NCBI GenBank assembly: GCA_002420105.1
Contig: DIHJ01000039.1
Location: 10,275 to 44,861, forward strand
From: Nitrospira sp. UBA5699
GTDB lineage: Bacteria > Nitrospirota > Nitrospiria > Nitrospirales > Nitrospiraceae
Length of the DNA stretch: 34,587 bases
Direction: 5' to 3'
How positions within the stretch are numbered: position 1 is the stretch's first letter; each line of letters starts with the position of its first letter. Positions 13,843-24,164 of this stretch are shown piece by piece. The notes under the pieces were generated by a model, which was not told where the DNA came from, searched no databases, and saw only the letters and a program-made list of their open reading frames with translations. A program made the position numbers and the translations under genes.

Positions 13843-14026
13843 GCCGCGCTCTCGTCCCCGGAACGACCTCCGTCCCGGTTCTTTTCGACTGTTTATCGGC
13901 GCGAGCCTGCCCCGCTGCAGCCCCGCTCGGGCGACGACGAGACATCCTCGCCCGTCATCCCGTGGCGCCGGACCGCAAGAATCCCTGTTGAGAAGTGAGC
14001 GACGGCGGGAGGCGGGCAATGGCCGG

Positions 14027-14830
14027 CTACTTGAGGCCCAACACGTCCATCATGTCGTAGAGTCCGGGAGGCTGCCTGACGACCCATCGTGCCGCCCGCA
14101 AGGCCCCGCGCGCGAAGGTATCGCGGCTGCTGGCCCGGTGAGTCACTTCGATCCGTTCCCCCATGCCCCCGAAGAGGATCGTATGGTCGCCGACGATATC
14201 GCCGGCTCGAATCGTCTGAATCCCGATCTCCTGTTTCGTGCGCTCCCCGATCAGACCCTTGCGCGCGTACACTCCGACTTGACCGAGATCGCGATTCACG
14301 GCCCTGGCGAGCACTTCCGCGATCTTGAGCGCGGTCCCGCTCGGCGCGTCCTTCTTCAGCCGGTGATGGGCTTCGATGACCTCGATGTCGTACTCGTCCC
14401 CCAGAGTCTTCGCCATCTCGCTGATGACCTTGTAAATCAGATTGACGCCCACGCTCATGTTGGGAGAAAACACGCAGGGCACCTGGCGGGCCAGCCCTTT
14501 CAGTTCTTCGAGCTGCGGCGCGGTCAACCCGGTCGTCCCGATGACCATCGCGCGCCGATGCTGGGCCACCACGCGCAGATGATCGAGCGTCGCCTCCGGC
14601 GCCGAGAAATCGATGACGACCTCCCCCCGCTCGAGCAGCGCCGAGAGATCCTCCGTCATCGGCACCCCGACCCTGCCGCAGCCGGCGGTTTCCCCGGCAT
14701 CCTCGCCCAGGGCATGGTGCCCCTTCCCTTCGATCGCGCCGACGAGCGTGAGCGCCGCGGAATCCTTGATGAGGGCGACCAACCGGCCTCCCATTCGGCC
14801 TGCGGCACCGGCGACAATGACTTTGATCAT
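14027..14830 (-). CDS. dapB: 4-hydroxy-tetrahydrodipicolinate reductase
   Basis: A 267-residue DapB, which reduces the DapA product to tetrahydrodipicolinate with NAD(P)H in lysine/diaminopimelate synthesis. The N-terminal Rossmann motif is VAGAAGRMG (6-14), with IGTTG near 97-101. The catalytic and substrate-binding loop is EAHHRLKKDAPSGTA, carrying His155, His156 and Lys159/160. The C-terminal FARGALRAARWV is typical. It is the last gene of the arginine-lysine operon, 27 bp after dapA. Its product is the substrate for DapL, encoded at 567. No T-run terminator is visible downstream. Confidence 0.95.
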   Translation of the reverse strand: MIKVIVAGAAGRMGGRLVALIKDSAALTLVGAIEGKGHHALGEDAGETAGCGRVGVPMTEDLSALLERGEVVIDFSAPEATLDHLRVVAQHRRAMVIGTTGLTAPQLEELKGLARQVPCVFSPNMSVGVNLIYKVISEMAKTLGDEYDIEVIEAHHRLKKDAPSGTALKIAEVLARAVNRDLGQVGVYARKGLIGERTKQEIGIQTIRAGDIVGDHTILFGGMGERIEVTHRASSRDTFARGALRAARWVVRQPPGLYDMMDVLGLK

Positions 14831-14857
14831 GGCGTTCGACTCACGTGTGAAGGGTGG

Positions 14858-15730
14858 CTAGATCAGCTTCATTTCTTTGAGCACGCGGGTCAACTGGTTG
14901 CGGGGCTCGGCTCCCATTTCGCAGAGGGGCAGCCGCAGCTCCGGATCGATCCTGCCCATCAGCCCCAGCGCGGTCTTCACCGGAATCGGGTTCGTCTCGT
15001 AGAACAGCGCGGCGAAGAGGGGGGACAACCGGAAATGGAGCTGGCGGGCCTCGTCGATCCGGCCGGCCAGGAACGAGGCGACCAGTTGCGCCATCTCCTT
15101 CGGCATCACGTTCGCCGCCACCGTAATGACGCCTTTGCCCCCGACCGCCATCATCGGCAGCGTCAGCGCATCGTCGCCGGCCAATACGGTCATCCGGTCG
15201 CCGCAGGCCTGGACGATCTCGGAAGCCTGCTGGACCGAGCCGCTTCCCTCCTTGATCCCCACGACGTTCTTCATCCCGCATAAACGGGCCACGGTCGCCG
15301 GCAGCATGTTCACGCCGGTACGCCCCGGAATGTTGTAGAGGATCTGGGGGATCTCGACGGCCTCGGCCACCGCCTTGTAATGCCGGTACAACCCTTCCTG
15401 CGTCGGCTTGTTGTAGTAGGGCGTGATCAGCAGCGCCCCGTCGGCGCCCGCTTCCTTGGCGTGCCTGGTCAGCGAGATCGCTTCGTCGGTGCTGTTGGAG
15501 CCGGTTCCCGCGATCACCGGGACGCGCCGCTTCGCGACCTCGACGGCGAGCTTCACCACGCGGTGATGCTCCTCGTGCGTCAGGGTCGCCGATTCGCCTG
15601 TGGTGCCGCAGGGCACGATCCCGTTCGTTCCGTTCGCGATCTGCCATTCGATCAAATCGCCGAACGCGCGTTCGTCCAGCTTCCCCTTCCGGAACGGCGT
15701 GACGATCGCGATCAGTGAACCAGTGAACAT
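14858..15730 (-). CDS. dapA: 4-hydroxy-tetrahydrodipicolinate synthase
   Basis: A 290-residue TIM-barrel class I aldolase that condenses pyruvate with aspartate semialdehyde, the first committed step towards diaminopimelate and lysine. Visible are CGTTGES (41-47), ITPYYNKPTQEGLY (102-115), the catalytic Tyr132 in LYNIPGRTG, and the Schiff-base Lys160 in GIKEGSG. Full length for the family. It starts 17 bp after lysA ends and is followed by dapB after 27 bp, so the three lysine genes form the downstream half of the arg-lys operon. Bacterial DapA of this type is often feedback-inhibited by lysine; the sequence alone does not settle that. Confidence 0.96.
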   Translation of the reverse strand: MFTGSLIAIVTPFRKGKLDERAFGDLIEWQIANGTNGIVPCGTTGESATLTHEEHHRVVKLAVEVAKRRVPVIAGTGSNSTDEAISLTRHAKEAGADGALLITPYYNKPTQEGLYRHYKAVAEAVEIPQILYNIPGRTGVNMLPATVARLCGMKNVVGIKEGSGSVQQASEIVQACGDRMTVLAGDDALTLPMMAVGGKGVITVAANVMPKEMAQLVASFLAGRIDEARQLHFRLSPLFAALFYETNPIPVKTALGLMGRIDPELRLPLCEMGAEPRNQLTRVLKEMKLI

Positions 15731-15747
15731 ATCGACTCCTTGTCGGC

Positions 15748-17010
15748 TTACCCGAGGAACGCGGGAACGGTTTCGCCCTTCACCAGATCCTCATAGGTTT
15801 CCCGCGCCCTGATGACGTGCACTTCTCCCTCCTTGACCAGCACCTCGGGCACCCGCGGACGCGAGTTGTAGTTCGAGGCCATGACGAACCCGTAGGCGCC
15901 CGCGCTCATCACCGCCAGCAGATCGCCGGGCTTGACCTCCGGGAGCGTGCGATCCTTGGCGAGAAAGTCGCCCGACTCGCAGACGGGACCGACCACGTCC
16001 ACCACGTGCTTCGGCCGTTGCAGCAGGGATTCGGACACGGGACGGATCTCATGATACGCGCTGTACAGACTCGGCCGGATCAAGTCGTTCATCGCCGCAT
16101 CGACGATGATGAACCGTTTCGCCTCGCCGACCTTTTCATAGAGGGCTTTGGTCACCAGAATGCCCGCGTTCCCGACGATCACGCGGCCCGGCTCCATGAC
16201 GAGCGTGAGATTCAGCCCCTGCACCAGCGGCGAGACGGCGTCCGCCAGGTCCTGCGGCAGCGGCGGCTTTTCGTCGGAATAGGTGATGCCGAGCCCGCCG
16301 CCGATGTTCAGATAGCGGATGTTGATGCCCTGGGCCTTGAGGGCTTCGACGAGTTTCAGCACCTTCTTCAACGATTCGACGAACGGCGTGACCTCGGTCA
16401 GCTGGGAGCCGATATGCGCGTGCACGCCGACCACCTCGATATGCCCGAGCGAGGAGGCCAATGTGAACTCTTCCAGCGCGCGGTCCGCGGCGATCCCGAA
16501 CTTGCTCTTCTTCAACCCCGTCGAAATGTACGGGTGCGTCTTGGGATCGATGTCGGGATTGATCCGCAACGCGACGCGCGCCTTCTTCCCAGCGGCCGCC
16601 GCCACGTCGTTGATGGCGCGGATCTCCGCCGACGATTCGACGTTGAACATGAGGATGTCCGCGTTCAACGCATCGCGGATCTCCTCGGCGTTCTTGCCGA
16701 CGCCGGCAAACACGATCTTCGACGGCGGCACGCCCGCCTTCAGGGCCCGGAACAACTCGCCGCCGGACACGATGTCGACGCCGCTGCCTTCCTTCGCCAT
16801 AAGACGCAGGATCGCCAGGTTCGAATTGGCCTTCATCGCGAACGCGATGACGTGCGGGATGTTCTTGAAGGCGCTGTCGTAGGCCCGGAAATGCCGGATC
16901 AACGTCGCGTGACTGTAGATGTAGCAGGGCGTCCCGACTTCCTTGGCGATGCGGCTGACCGGCACCTGCTCGCAATAGAGCTCGCCCTCGCGGTATTCGA
17001 AATTATGCAT
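15748..17010 (-). CDS. lysA: Diaminopimelate decarboxylase
   Basis: A 420-residue fold type III PLP enzyme that decarboxylates meso-diaminopimelate to lysine, the last pathway step. The PLP lysine is Lys60 in AFAMKANSN. Further landmarks are SGGELFRAL, VGVHAHIGSQ, the glycine-rich LNIGGGLGI, EPGRVIVGNAG, and the C-terminal catalytic Cys in GPVCESGDFLA. The start ATG lies inside the end of the radical SAM gene (8-nt overlap), so translation is probably coupled. A meso-DAP supply requires DapF epimerase, which is not in the window. Confidence 0.96.
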   Translation of the reverse strand: MHNFEYREGELYCEQVPVSRIAKEVGTPCYIYSHATLIRHFRAYDSAFKNIPHVIAFAMKANSNLAILRLMAKEGSGVDIVSGGELFRALKAGVPPSKIVFAGVGKNAEEIRDALNADILMFNVESSAEIRAINDVAAAAGKKARVALRINPDIDPKTHPYISTGLKKSKFGIAADRALEEFTLASSLGHIEVVGVHAHIGSQLTEVTPFVESLKKVLKLVEALKAQGINIRYLNIGGGLGITYSDEKPPLPQDLADAVSPLVQGLNLTLVMEPGRVIVGNAGILVTKALYEKVGEAKRFIIVDAAMNDLIRPSLYSAYHEIRPVSESLLQRPKHVVDVVGPVCESGDFLAKDRTLPEVKPGDLLAVMSAGAYGFVMASNYNSRPRVPEVLVKEGEVHVIRARETYEDLVKGETVPAFLG

Positions 17011-18913
17011 CCTGAAAATCCTCGCTCAGCATCTCGAGCCCGGCAAGCGACAGGCCCTGCAACGAGTTCTCGAACGCGTCCTTGAACTTGCGATAGCGCA
17101 CCTTCACGTTCGGCACGGCAGCCTTGATCGCCTCCGAATCGACCAGCGCCTTCAATGCGTCCGGCGCCGCCAGCTTGAGATGCTCGAAATTGATGATGAT
17201 GTCCATCTTGGCCTTCTCGGCCGCCTCCTTCATCCGCTTGATCAGCTCCTGCGCATTGAGCCGGTCCAGCGAGCCCTCGAGATCCACGAACAGCGCGGCG
17301 AATTTGTCGTGCCGCTTCACCTTGATGTTCAGGGTCAGAGTCTGGGCGGACAGGGCCGCCGGATCGAACCGTTGCTTCAAGGCATGCAGCGCGCTGGGGA
17401 TGAGATGATCCTTATCCAGCACCGGCAGCTTCGCCTGCAGATTCTTCAACACCGACGCCAGGGGCGACAACGTCCCCTTCGGACAGCTTCGCTTCACGAG
17501 CTTGCGGAACTCCCGGTTCATCTCCCAGCGGGCGACCAGCCGTTGCTGCGTCCCGGCGAGACGATACCAGATGTTCGGCAGGGAATAGAATTGATGGTTG
17601 GCCCAGTGGAACCCTTCCTGCAGCTGTTCCGGCGTCATCCGGCTGGGCTGGAAGACCACGTGCTTGCCGTCGTACTTCGACCAGTCCCAGTCGAAAATCC
17701 GGCCGGCCTTCTTGTACCGATCGAAGAGCGCGGTCCCCGGCAGCGGCGTCAGCACGTTGAAATAGGCCAGCTCGACCCGATTCTTCGTCAGGAAGTCGAC
17801 GGCCCGCTCGAACACCGCCTCGTCGTCGTTGTCGAATCCGAAGACGATGCCCGGATTGACCATGATCCCGTAGTCGTGAAACATCTTGATCTCTTGCGAG
17901 AACTTCTGCACGCGATTGAACGGCTTGTTCGTCTCGTCGAGGCAGTCTTCGTCGAGCGATTCCATCCCGACGAACACGGACACGCAGCCGCTCTCCGCCG
18001 CCAGCTTTACCATTTCCTCGTCGTCGGCCAGGAACAGCGTGGATTGGCATCCCCACTTGATCTTGAGCGGTTTCAACGCCGTCCACAGTTCCCGGCAGTA
18101 GGCGCGGTTGCTGTTGTGGAGGTCGTCCACGAAGGCCACGATGCTGCCGTCTTCGATGCCGACGCGGATGCGCAGGCTGAGGATGAAGGCCTTCCACAGC
18201 GGTTCGTCCCGGATCCGCTCGACCAGCTCGCTGCGGATCCAGCGCTGCACGTTCTGGAGTTCCGCGACTACTTCGTCCACCGGCCGGCGCCGGGTCGTCT
18301 TGCCGTTGAAGGGGGAGACGCTGCAGAACTCGCAATCGAAATGGCATCCTCTGGTGGTGAAACTGCACTGCCGCGTCATATAGGCGTCGGGGCTCAGGAG
18401 TTCCACGCGCGGACTCTTGTACCCCTCCAGCGCGGGAAACGCCGTCATCTTGTACATGCGCTGCATCCGGCCGGCCTCGTAATCGGCGACGAGTTGCGGC
18501 CAGAGATCTTCGGCCTCGCCGCAGACGATCGCATCCGCGTGCTCCAGGGCCTCGTCCGGACAATAGGTGGGGTGCACGCCTCCCATGACCACGGTCTTCC
18601 CCCGTTTGCGGAACTCTTTCGCGATTTCATAGGCGCGCGGCGCGTAGCAGGTCATGATCGAGAGCCCGACCATGTCGCAGGGGGCGTCGAAATCGATATC
18701 CTCCACCGCCTCATCGACCAGATCGACGTCCCAATGCTCCGGCGTGTAGGCCGCGATCGTCGGCAGGCTCAACTTGGGAAACCAGACGGCCCGCCGTTCG
18801 GACGCCGTGAGATGGTATTGACTGTTGCGAGGATAGGGATCCACCAACAACAACCGTTTGCCCGCCGCCTGCCGGGGCAGGTGGCCCTGTCGCATGGGTT
18901 GGATCAGTTGCAT
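17003..18913 (-). CDS. B12-binding-domain radical SAM protein with C-terminal STAS-like domain
   Basis: A 636-residue protein. The N-terminal part (about 20-150) looks like a cobalamin-binding Rossmann domain (LLLVDPYPRNSQ, VGLSIMTCYAPRAYEIA, VVMGGVHPT). The radical SAM barrel carries RGCHFDCEFCS, ligands Cys190, Cys194 and Cys197, and runs to about 440, followed by a DUF4070-like extension. The last 110 residues contain FAALFVDLEGSLDRLNAQEL and MDIIINFEHLKLAAPDAL, the strand-helix pattern of a STAS (anti-anti-sigma type) domain. Relatives include hopanoid methylases, but the substrate is unknown. The ATG at 18913 follows GGAGGAGGG; an ATG 27 nt upstream lacks such a site. It lies between argH-lipoprotein and lysA, overlapping lysA by 8 nt, so it is co-expressed with amino acid synthesis. 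Confidence 0.85.
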   Translation of the reverse strand: MQLIQPMRQGHLPRQAAGKRLLLVDPYPRNSQYHLTASERRAVWFPKLSLPTIAAYTPEHWDVDLVDEAVEDIDFDAPCDMVGLSIMTCYAPRAYEIAKEFRKRGKTVVMGGVHPTYCPDEALEHADAIVCGEAEDLWPQLVADYEAGRMQRMYKMTAFPALEGYKSPRVELLSPDAYMTRQCSFTTRGCHFDCEFCSVSPFNGKTTRRRPVDEVVAELQNVQRWIRSELVERIRDEPLWKAFILSLRIRVGIEDGSIVAFVDDLHNSNRAYCRELWTALKPLKIKWGCQSTLFLADDEEMVKLAAESGCVSVFVGMESLDEDCLDETNKPFNRVQKFSQEIKMFHDYGIMVNPGIVFGFDNDDEAVFERAVDFLTKNRVELAYFNVLTPLPGTALFDRYKKAGRIFDWDWSKYDGKHVVFQPSRMTPEQLQEGFHWANHQFYSLPNIWYRLAGTQQRLVARWEMNREFRKLVKRSCPKGTLSPLASVLKNLQAKLPVLDKDHLIPSALHALKQRFDPAALSAQTLTLNIKVKRHDKFAALFVDLEGSLDRLNAQELIKRMKEAAEKAKMDIIINFEHLKLAAPDALKALVDSEAIKAAVPNVKVRYRKFKDAFENSLQGLSLAGLEMLSEDFQDA

Positions 18914-18976
18914 CAGTCCCTCCTCCGGTTCAACATGCATGCAAGATGAACATTCCGCATGATTCCTCTTCGACTC

Positions 18977-19200
18977 TCAGCGCGTGCCGACCGGCCGCAG
19001 CGCCGGCAGATTGACATCCTGCCCTTCTGGCTCGGCCGCAGCCTGCGATTCCGCCGCTTCGCGCTGTTGCGCCTCAAGGGCGTCGCGCTTCTTCTGCTGC
19101 TCGATCGTAAACGACACCCCGACGTTCTCGGGGGGAATCGGCGATCCGACGACGCCGCAGCCCGCCCACAGCCAGACGGCCAGCGCGATCCCTGCGCGTC

Positions 19201-19204
<4 letters not shown>
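18977..19204 (-). CDS. Short predicted lipoprotein in the arg-lys operon
   Basis: A 75-residue protein with an N-terminal signal segment ending WAGC (Cys16), a slightly atypical lipobox with Trp at -3 and Leu at -4. The mature part begins GVVGSPIPPENVGV and continues as a charged helix (EQQKKRDALEAQQREAAESQ), then an acidic/proline tail. The length and position next to argH and lysA recall the small LptM-type lipoproteins often encoded beside lysA, but the sequence is not clearly related and this is inference. Its ATG overlaps the argH stop by 4 nt (ATGA), so it is translationally coupled. The radical SAM gene follows after 63 nt. Confidence 0.7.
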
Positions 19205-20612
<1,408 letters not shown>

Positions 20613-20613
<1 letters not shown>

Positions 20614-21824
20614 CAGGACGACGCTCTCTTCCGTTGGGCGCGGATTTTCAACCGCAGCGCGTTCAACCGGATGAAGCCCTCCGCGTCCTTCTGGTTGTAC
20701 ACCTCGTCTTCTTCGAACGTGGCGATATCCAGACGATAGAGGGAGTTCTTGGACTTGCGCCCGGCCAGCGTGCAGCTGCCTTTATAGAGCTTCACCCGGG
20801 CGGTTCCGGTCACGTCCTTCTGCGCCTCGTCGATGGCCGCCTGCATCATTTCACGTTCCGGGCTGAACCAGTACCCGTTGTAGATCAGGTCGGCGAAGCG
20901 CGGGATCAGACTGTCCCTGAAATGGAGCACTTCGCGATCCATCGTGAGCGATTCGAGCCCGCGGTGAGCGACATGCAGGATCGTGCCGCCCGGCGTCTCG
21001 TAGACGCCGCGGGACTTCATCCCGACGTACCGGTTCTCGACCAGGTCCACGCGGCCGATTCCGTGCGCCCCCCCCAGCTTATTGAGGTGCGCGAGGAGCG
21101 TCGCCGGGCTCATTTTCTTCCCGTCGACCGCGACCGGATTCCCGGCTTCGTAGTCGATCTCGATTTCCAGCGGCTTGTTCGGCGCCTTCTCCGGCGACAC
21201 GGTCATCTGGAAGATTTCCTCCGGCGGCGATTCCCAGGGATCTTCCAGGATGCCCCCTTCGTAGCTGACGTGGAACAGATTGAGATCCATGCTGTAGGGT
21301 TTGGCCTTGGTCGCCGTCACCGGAATGCCGTGGCGCTCCGCGTATTCGATACATTCCCGCCGCGACCGAAGGTTCCATTCGCGCCAGGGGGCGATGATTT
21401 TCAGCCCCGGCGCCAGCGCCGTGTAGGTCAGTTCGAAGCGCACCTGATCGTTCCCCTTCCCGGTCGCCCCGTGCGAGACCGCCTCGGCGCCCTCCTTCAG
21501 GGCGATCTCCGCCTGGCGGCGCGCGATGAGCGGGCGCGCGATGGACGTGCCGAGCAGATAGCAGCCCTCGTACATGGCGTTGCCCCGCAACATGGGGAAC
21601 ACGTAGTCCTTGACGAAGATCTCCCGCAGGTCTTCGACATACACCTTCCTGACGCCGAGGGCCTGGGCCTTGGCCTTGATCGCCTTCAGATCCTCCCCCT
21701 GTCCCAGGTCCGCGCAAAAGGCGATGACCTCGGCCCGGTACGTTTCCTGGAGCCACTTCAGAATGACGGAGGTATCGAGCCCTCCGGAATAGGCCAGCAC
21801 CACTTTCTTGATCGCACGACTCAT
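20613..21824 (-). CDS. argG: Argininosuccinate synthase
   Basis: A 403-residue enzyme that joins citrulline and aspartate with ATP to form argininosuccinate. The N-terminal PP-loop AYSGGLDTS (11-19) binds ATP; further motifs are ADLGQGEDL (38-46), GATGKGNDQVRFE, and DLVENRYVGMKSRG near residue 260. Length is typical of the type I bacterial enzyme. The ATG overlaps the argF stop by 4 nt and the stop overlaps the argH start by 1 nt, the tightest coupling in the operon. Confidence 0.97.
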
Positions 21825-22792
21825 CTTGTGCCTGTTCTCCTTTTGCCCAGCAGTTTCGTTAAGATGGCCTTCTGCATGTGGAGCCGGTTCTCCGCCTGGT
21901 CGAGAATGACCGACTGAGGCCCGTCCAACACGTCGGCCGTAATTTCTTCACCGCGATGCGCCGGCAGGCAATGCATGACGATCGCATCGGACTTGGCCCG
22001 GCTCACGAGACGGTGGTTGACCTGATAGGGAGCCAGGACTTTCAGCCGCCGCGCCTGCTCGCGTTCGCGCCCCATGCTGATCCAGACGTCGGTATAGATC
22101 ACGTCCGCTTCTTTGGCCGCAATGAGGGGATCGTGGCCGAGTTCGATCACCGCGCCGGTTTTCTCCGCTTCGAGCCTGGCCAGATCGACCACGTGCTGGT
22201 CCGGCTGATAGCCGGCCGGACAGCCCAGAGCGATCGTCATGCCCATCTTGGCCGCCGCTTCGATGAGCGAATTCGCCACGTTGTTTCCGTCGCCGATATA
22301 GGCGATCTTGAGGCCTTTCAACCGTCCCTTCTTCTCTTGAATCGTCAGCAGATCGGAGAGGGCCTGGCAGGGATGGCTCAAATCGGTCAGTCCGTTGATG
22401 ACGGACATCGTCGCTTCTCTCGCCCACTCCTGGACCGTGGCGTGGTCGTAGGTGCGAATGACGAGCCCGTCGAGATAGCGCGACAGCACCCGGGCGGTGT
22501 CGGGCACGCTCTCGCCGCGCGAGAGCTGAATGTCGCCGATCGGCAGCACCAGCGCATGGCCGCCGAGCTGGTTCATTCCGGCTTCAAAGGAAACCCGCGT
22601 CCGGGTGGACGGTTTCTCGAACAACAGCCCCAGCGTCTTCCCCTGGAGCAGGGGGTGCGGAATCCCCCGCCGCTGCTTCTCCTTGAGCCGCGCCGCGAGC
22701 GTCAGCAGGCTTGCCACCTCCGTCCGGGAGATGGCCGCAACATCCAGCAGATCCTTCTTCAACCCGGAGTTTCGCTGCGCCGGTGTTTTCAT
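21821..22792 (-). CDS. argF: Ornithine carbamoyltransferase
   Basis: A 323-residue transcarbamylase making citrulline from ornithine and carbamoyl phosphate. The carbamoyl phosphate loop is STRTR (62-66, KPSTRTRVSFE), with HPCQALSDL (region of residue 140) and the ornithine-binding HCLPAHRGEE carrying the catalytic Cys towards the C-terminus. Signature WISMGRE replaces the more common W(V/A)SMGQE. It begins 16 nt after argD and overlaps argG by 4 nt. It could only be confused with AstC/N-acetylornithine transcarbamylase, which lacks this HCLPAHRG context. Confidence 0.96.
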   Translation of the reverse strand: MKTPAQRNSGLKKDLLDVAAISRTEVASLLTLAARLKEKQRRGIPHPLLQGKTLGLLFEKPSTRTRVSFEAGMNQLGGHALVLPIGDIQLSRGESVPDTARVLSRYLDGLVIRTYDHATVQEWAREATMSVINGLTDLSHPCQALSDLLTIQEKKGRLKGLKIAYIGDGNNVANSLIEAAAKMGMTIALGCPAGYQPDQHVVDLARLEAEKTGAVIELGHDPLIAAKEADVIYTDVWISMGREREQARRLKVLAPYQVNHRLVSRAKSDAIVMHCLPAHRGEEITADVLDGPQSVILDQAENRLHMQKAILTKLLGKRRTGTR

Positions 22793-22808
22793 GGCGATGA
22801 GGATGCGA

Positions 22809-24020
22809 TCAGTGCGCCGGTCCCTCGACCGCGTGTCGGTTGAATATCTGCGACAGCACGTCCAGAAGACGATCGATTTCCCGTTGCGTAATGATCAGCG
22901 GCGGCACGAACCGGAGCACATGCTCTCCCGTCGCGTTGACCAGGAGACCGCGTCGGAGACAGTCGCCGACCACCGTTCTTGCGTCCATTTCCACTTCGAT
23001 GCCTTGGAGCAGGCCGAGCCCGCGCACGTCCCGCACCACGCGGTGGCGGTCCTTGCAGTCCGCCAATCCCTTGCCCAGATAGTCGCCCATGTGGCGGGCC
23101 TGCTCCAGCAGGCGGCCTTCGAGGAGCACGCGCAGGACGGCCAGCGCCGCAGCGCAAGCCAGCGGATTGCCCCCGAACGTCGAGGCATGCGATCCGGGCC
23201 CGAACGCCTTGGCCACGGCATCCGTCGCCAGACAGGCGCCGATCGGAACGCCGCCGCCGAGCCCCTTCGCCAGCGTCATGATGTCCGGTTGCACGCCCAA
23301 CTGCTCGTAGGCGAAGAGGGTTCCCGTCCGGCCCATTCCCGTCTGCACCTCGTCGAAAATCAGCAGGACGTCTTTCTGCGTACAGAGCTCGCGCACCGCC
23401 TTGAGATAGTCGCGATCCGCAACGTGCACGCCGCCTTCACCCTGGATCGGTTCCAGCATGACGGCGGCAGTCTTGTCGGTGACCGCCTCTTCCAGCGCGG
23501 CAAGGTGGTTGAACGGCACATAGGAAAATCCGGGAACGAGCGGCTCATAGCCCTTCTGCACCTTGTCCTGACCGGTAGCGGTCAGTGTCGCCATGGTGCG
23601 GCCATGGAACGAGTTTTTCATCGTGACGATCTCGAACCGTCCGGCCCCGTACGTGTCATGGGAATAACGGCGCGCCAGCTTGATCGCCGCCTCATTCGCC
23701 TCCGCGCCGCTGTTGCAGAAGAACGCTTTGTCGGCGAAGGAATGCTCCACGAGCACTTGCGCCAGCTTCACCTGGGGCTCGGTGTAGTAGAGATTCGACG
23801 TGTGAATGAGCTGCGCGGCCTGCCGCTGGATGGCCAACACCAGATCCGGATGCCCGTGTCCGAGAAGATTGACGGCAATCCCGCCGACAAAATCGATATA
23901 TTCCCGTCCTTCCAGATCGTAGACCTTGCTTCCGCGCCCGCGGACAATCGAGATCGGCTGACGGGCGTAGGTGCCCATCAAGTACTGTTCAGCGTCTTGT
24001 TTCAGTTCTTCGGTCGGCAT
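22809..24020 (-). CDS. argD: Acetylornithine aminotransferase
   Basis: A 403-residue class III PLP aminotransferase converting N-acetylglutamate semialdehyde to N-acetylornithine; such enzymes may also act on succinyl-diaminopimelate precursors. Visible are GGIAVNLLGHGHP (46-58), NSGAEANEAAIKLAR (103-117), SFHGRT, the PLP-contacting Asp223 in IFDEVQTG, and the Schiff-base Lys252 in LAKGLGGGVPIGA. The ATG at 24020 has AAGGGGAT about 10 nt upstream and begins just before the conserved TYARQPI; longer readings run through the divergent promoter. It is the first gene of the nine-gene arg-lys operon. argB, argC and argJ are not in the window. Confidence 0.95.
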   Translation of the reverse strand: MPTEELKQDAEQYLMGTYARQPISIVRGRGSKVYDLEGREYIDFVGGIAVNLLGHGHPDLVLAIQRQAAQLIHTSNLYYTEPQVKLAQVLVEHSFADKAFFCNSGAEANEAAIKLARRYSHDTYGAGRFEIVTMKNSFHGRTMATLTATGQDKVQKGYEPLVPGFSYVPFNHLAALEEAVTDKTAAVMLEPIQGEGGVHVADRDYLKAVRELCTQKDVLLIFDEVQTGMGRTGTLFAYEQLGVQPDIMTLAKGLGGGVPIGACLATDAVAKAFGPGSHASTFGGNPLACAAALAVLRVLLEGRLLEQARHMGDYLGKGLADCKDRHRVVRDVRGLGLLQGIEVEMDARTVVGDCLRRGLLVNATGEHVLRFVPPLIITQREIDRLLDVLSQIFNRHAVEGPAH

Positions 24021-24049
24021 GGCAGGCGTATCCCCTTGTAAAGTAAGGG

Positions 24050-24079
24050 AAGCTAGCACAGGCACCGCGGTGAAAGCAA
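24050..24079 (-). promoter_or_regulatory. Candidate promoter of the arg-lys operon
   Basis: On the minus strand TTGCTT is followed after 18 nt by TAGCTT, preceded by TG one base upstream (extended -10, TGCTAGCTT). It gives a leader of about 25 nt before argD. No arginine-repressor-like palindrome is obvious. Confidence 0.35.
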
Positions 24080-24164
24080 CTTGATAAGGGCGAAGGACGG
24101 CGGCGGCGATTCCCGCCGTCTTCCACCGCCCGTTCAACCCCGGCAATGTGATACTCTCTCCGGA

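Noticed and set aside
17180..18949. Plus-strand open frame of 589 codons opposite the radical SAM gene
   Set aside because: Shadow frame; the opposite strand has the CxxxCxxC cluster motif and family length.
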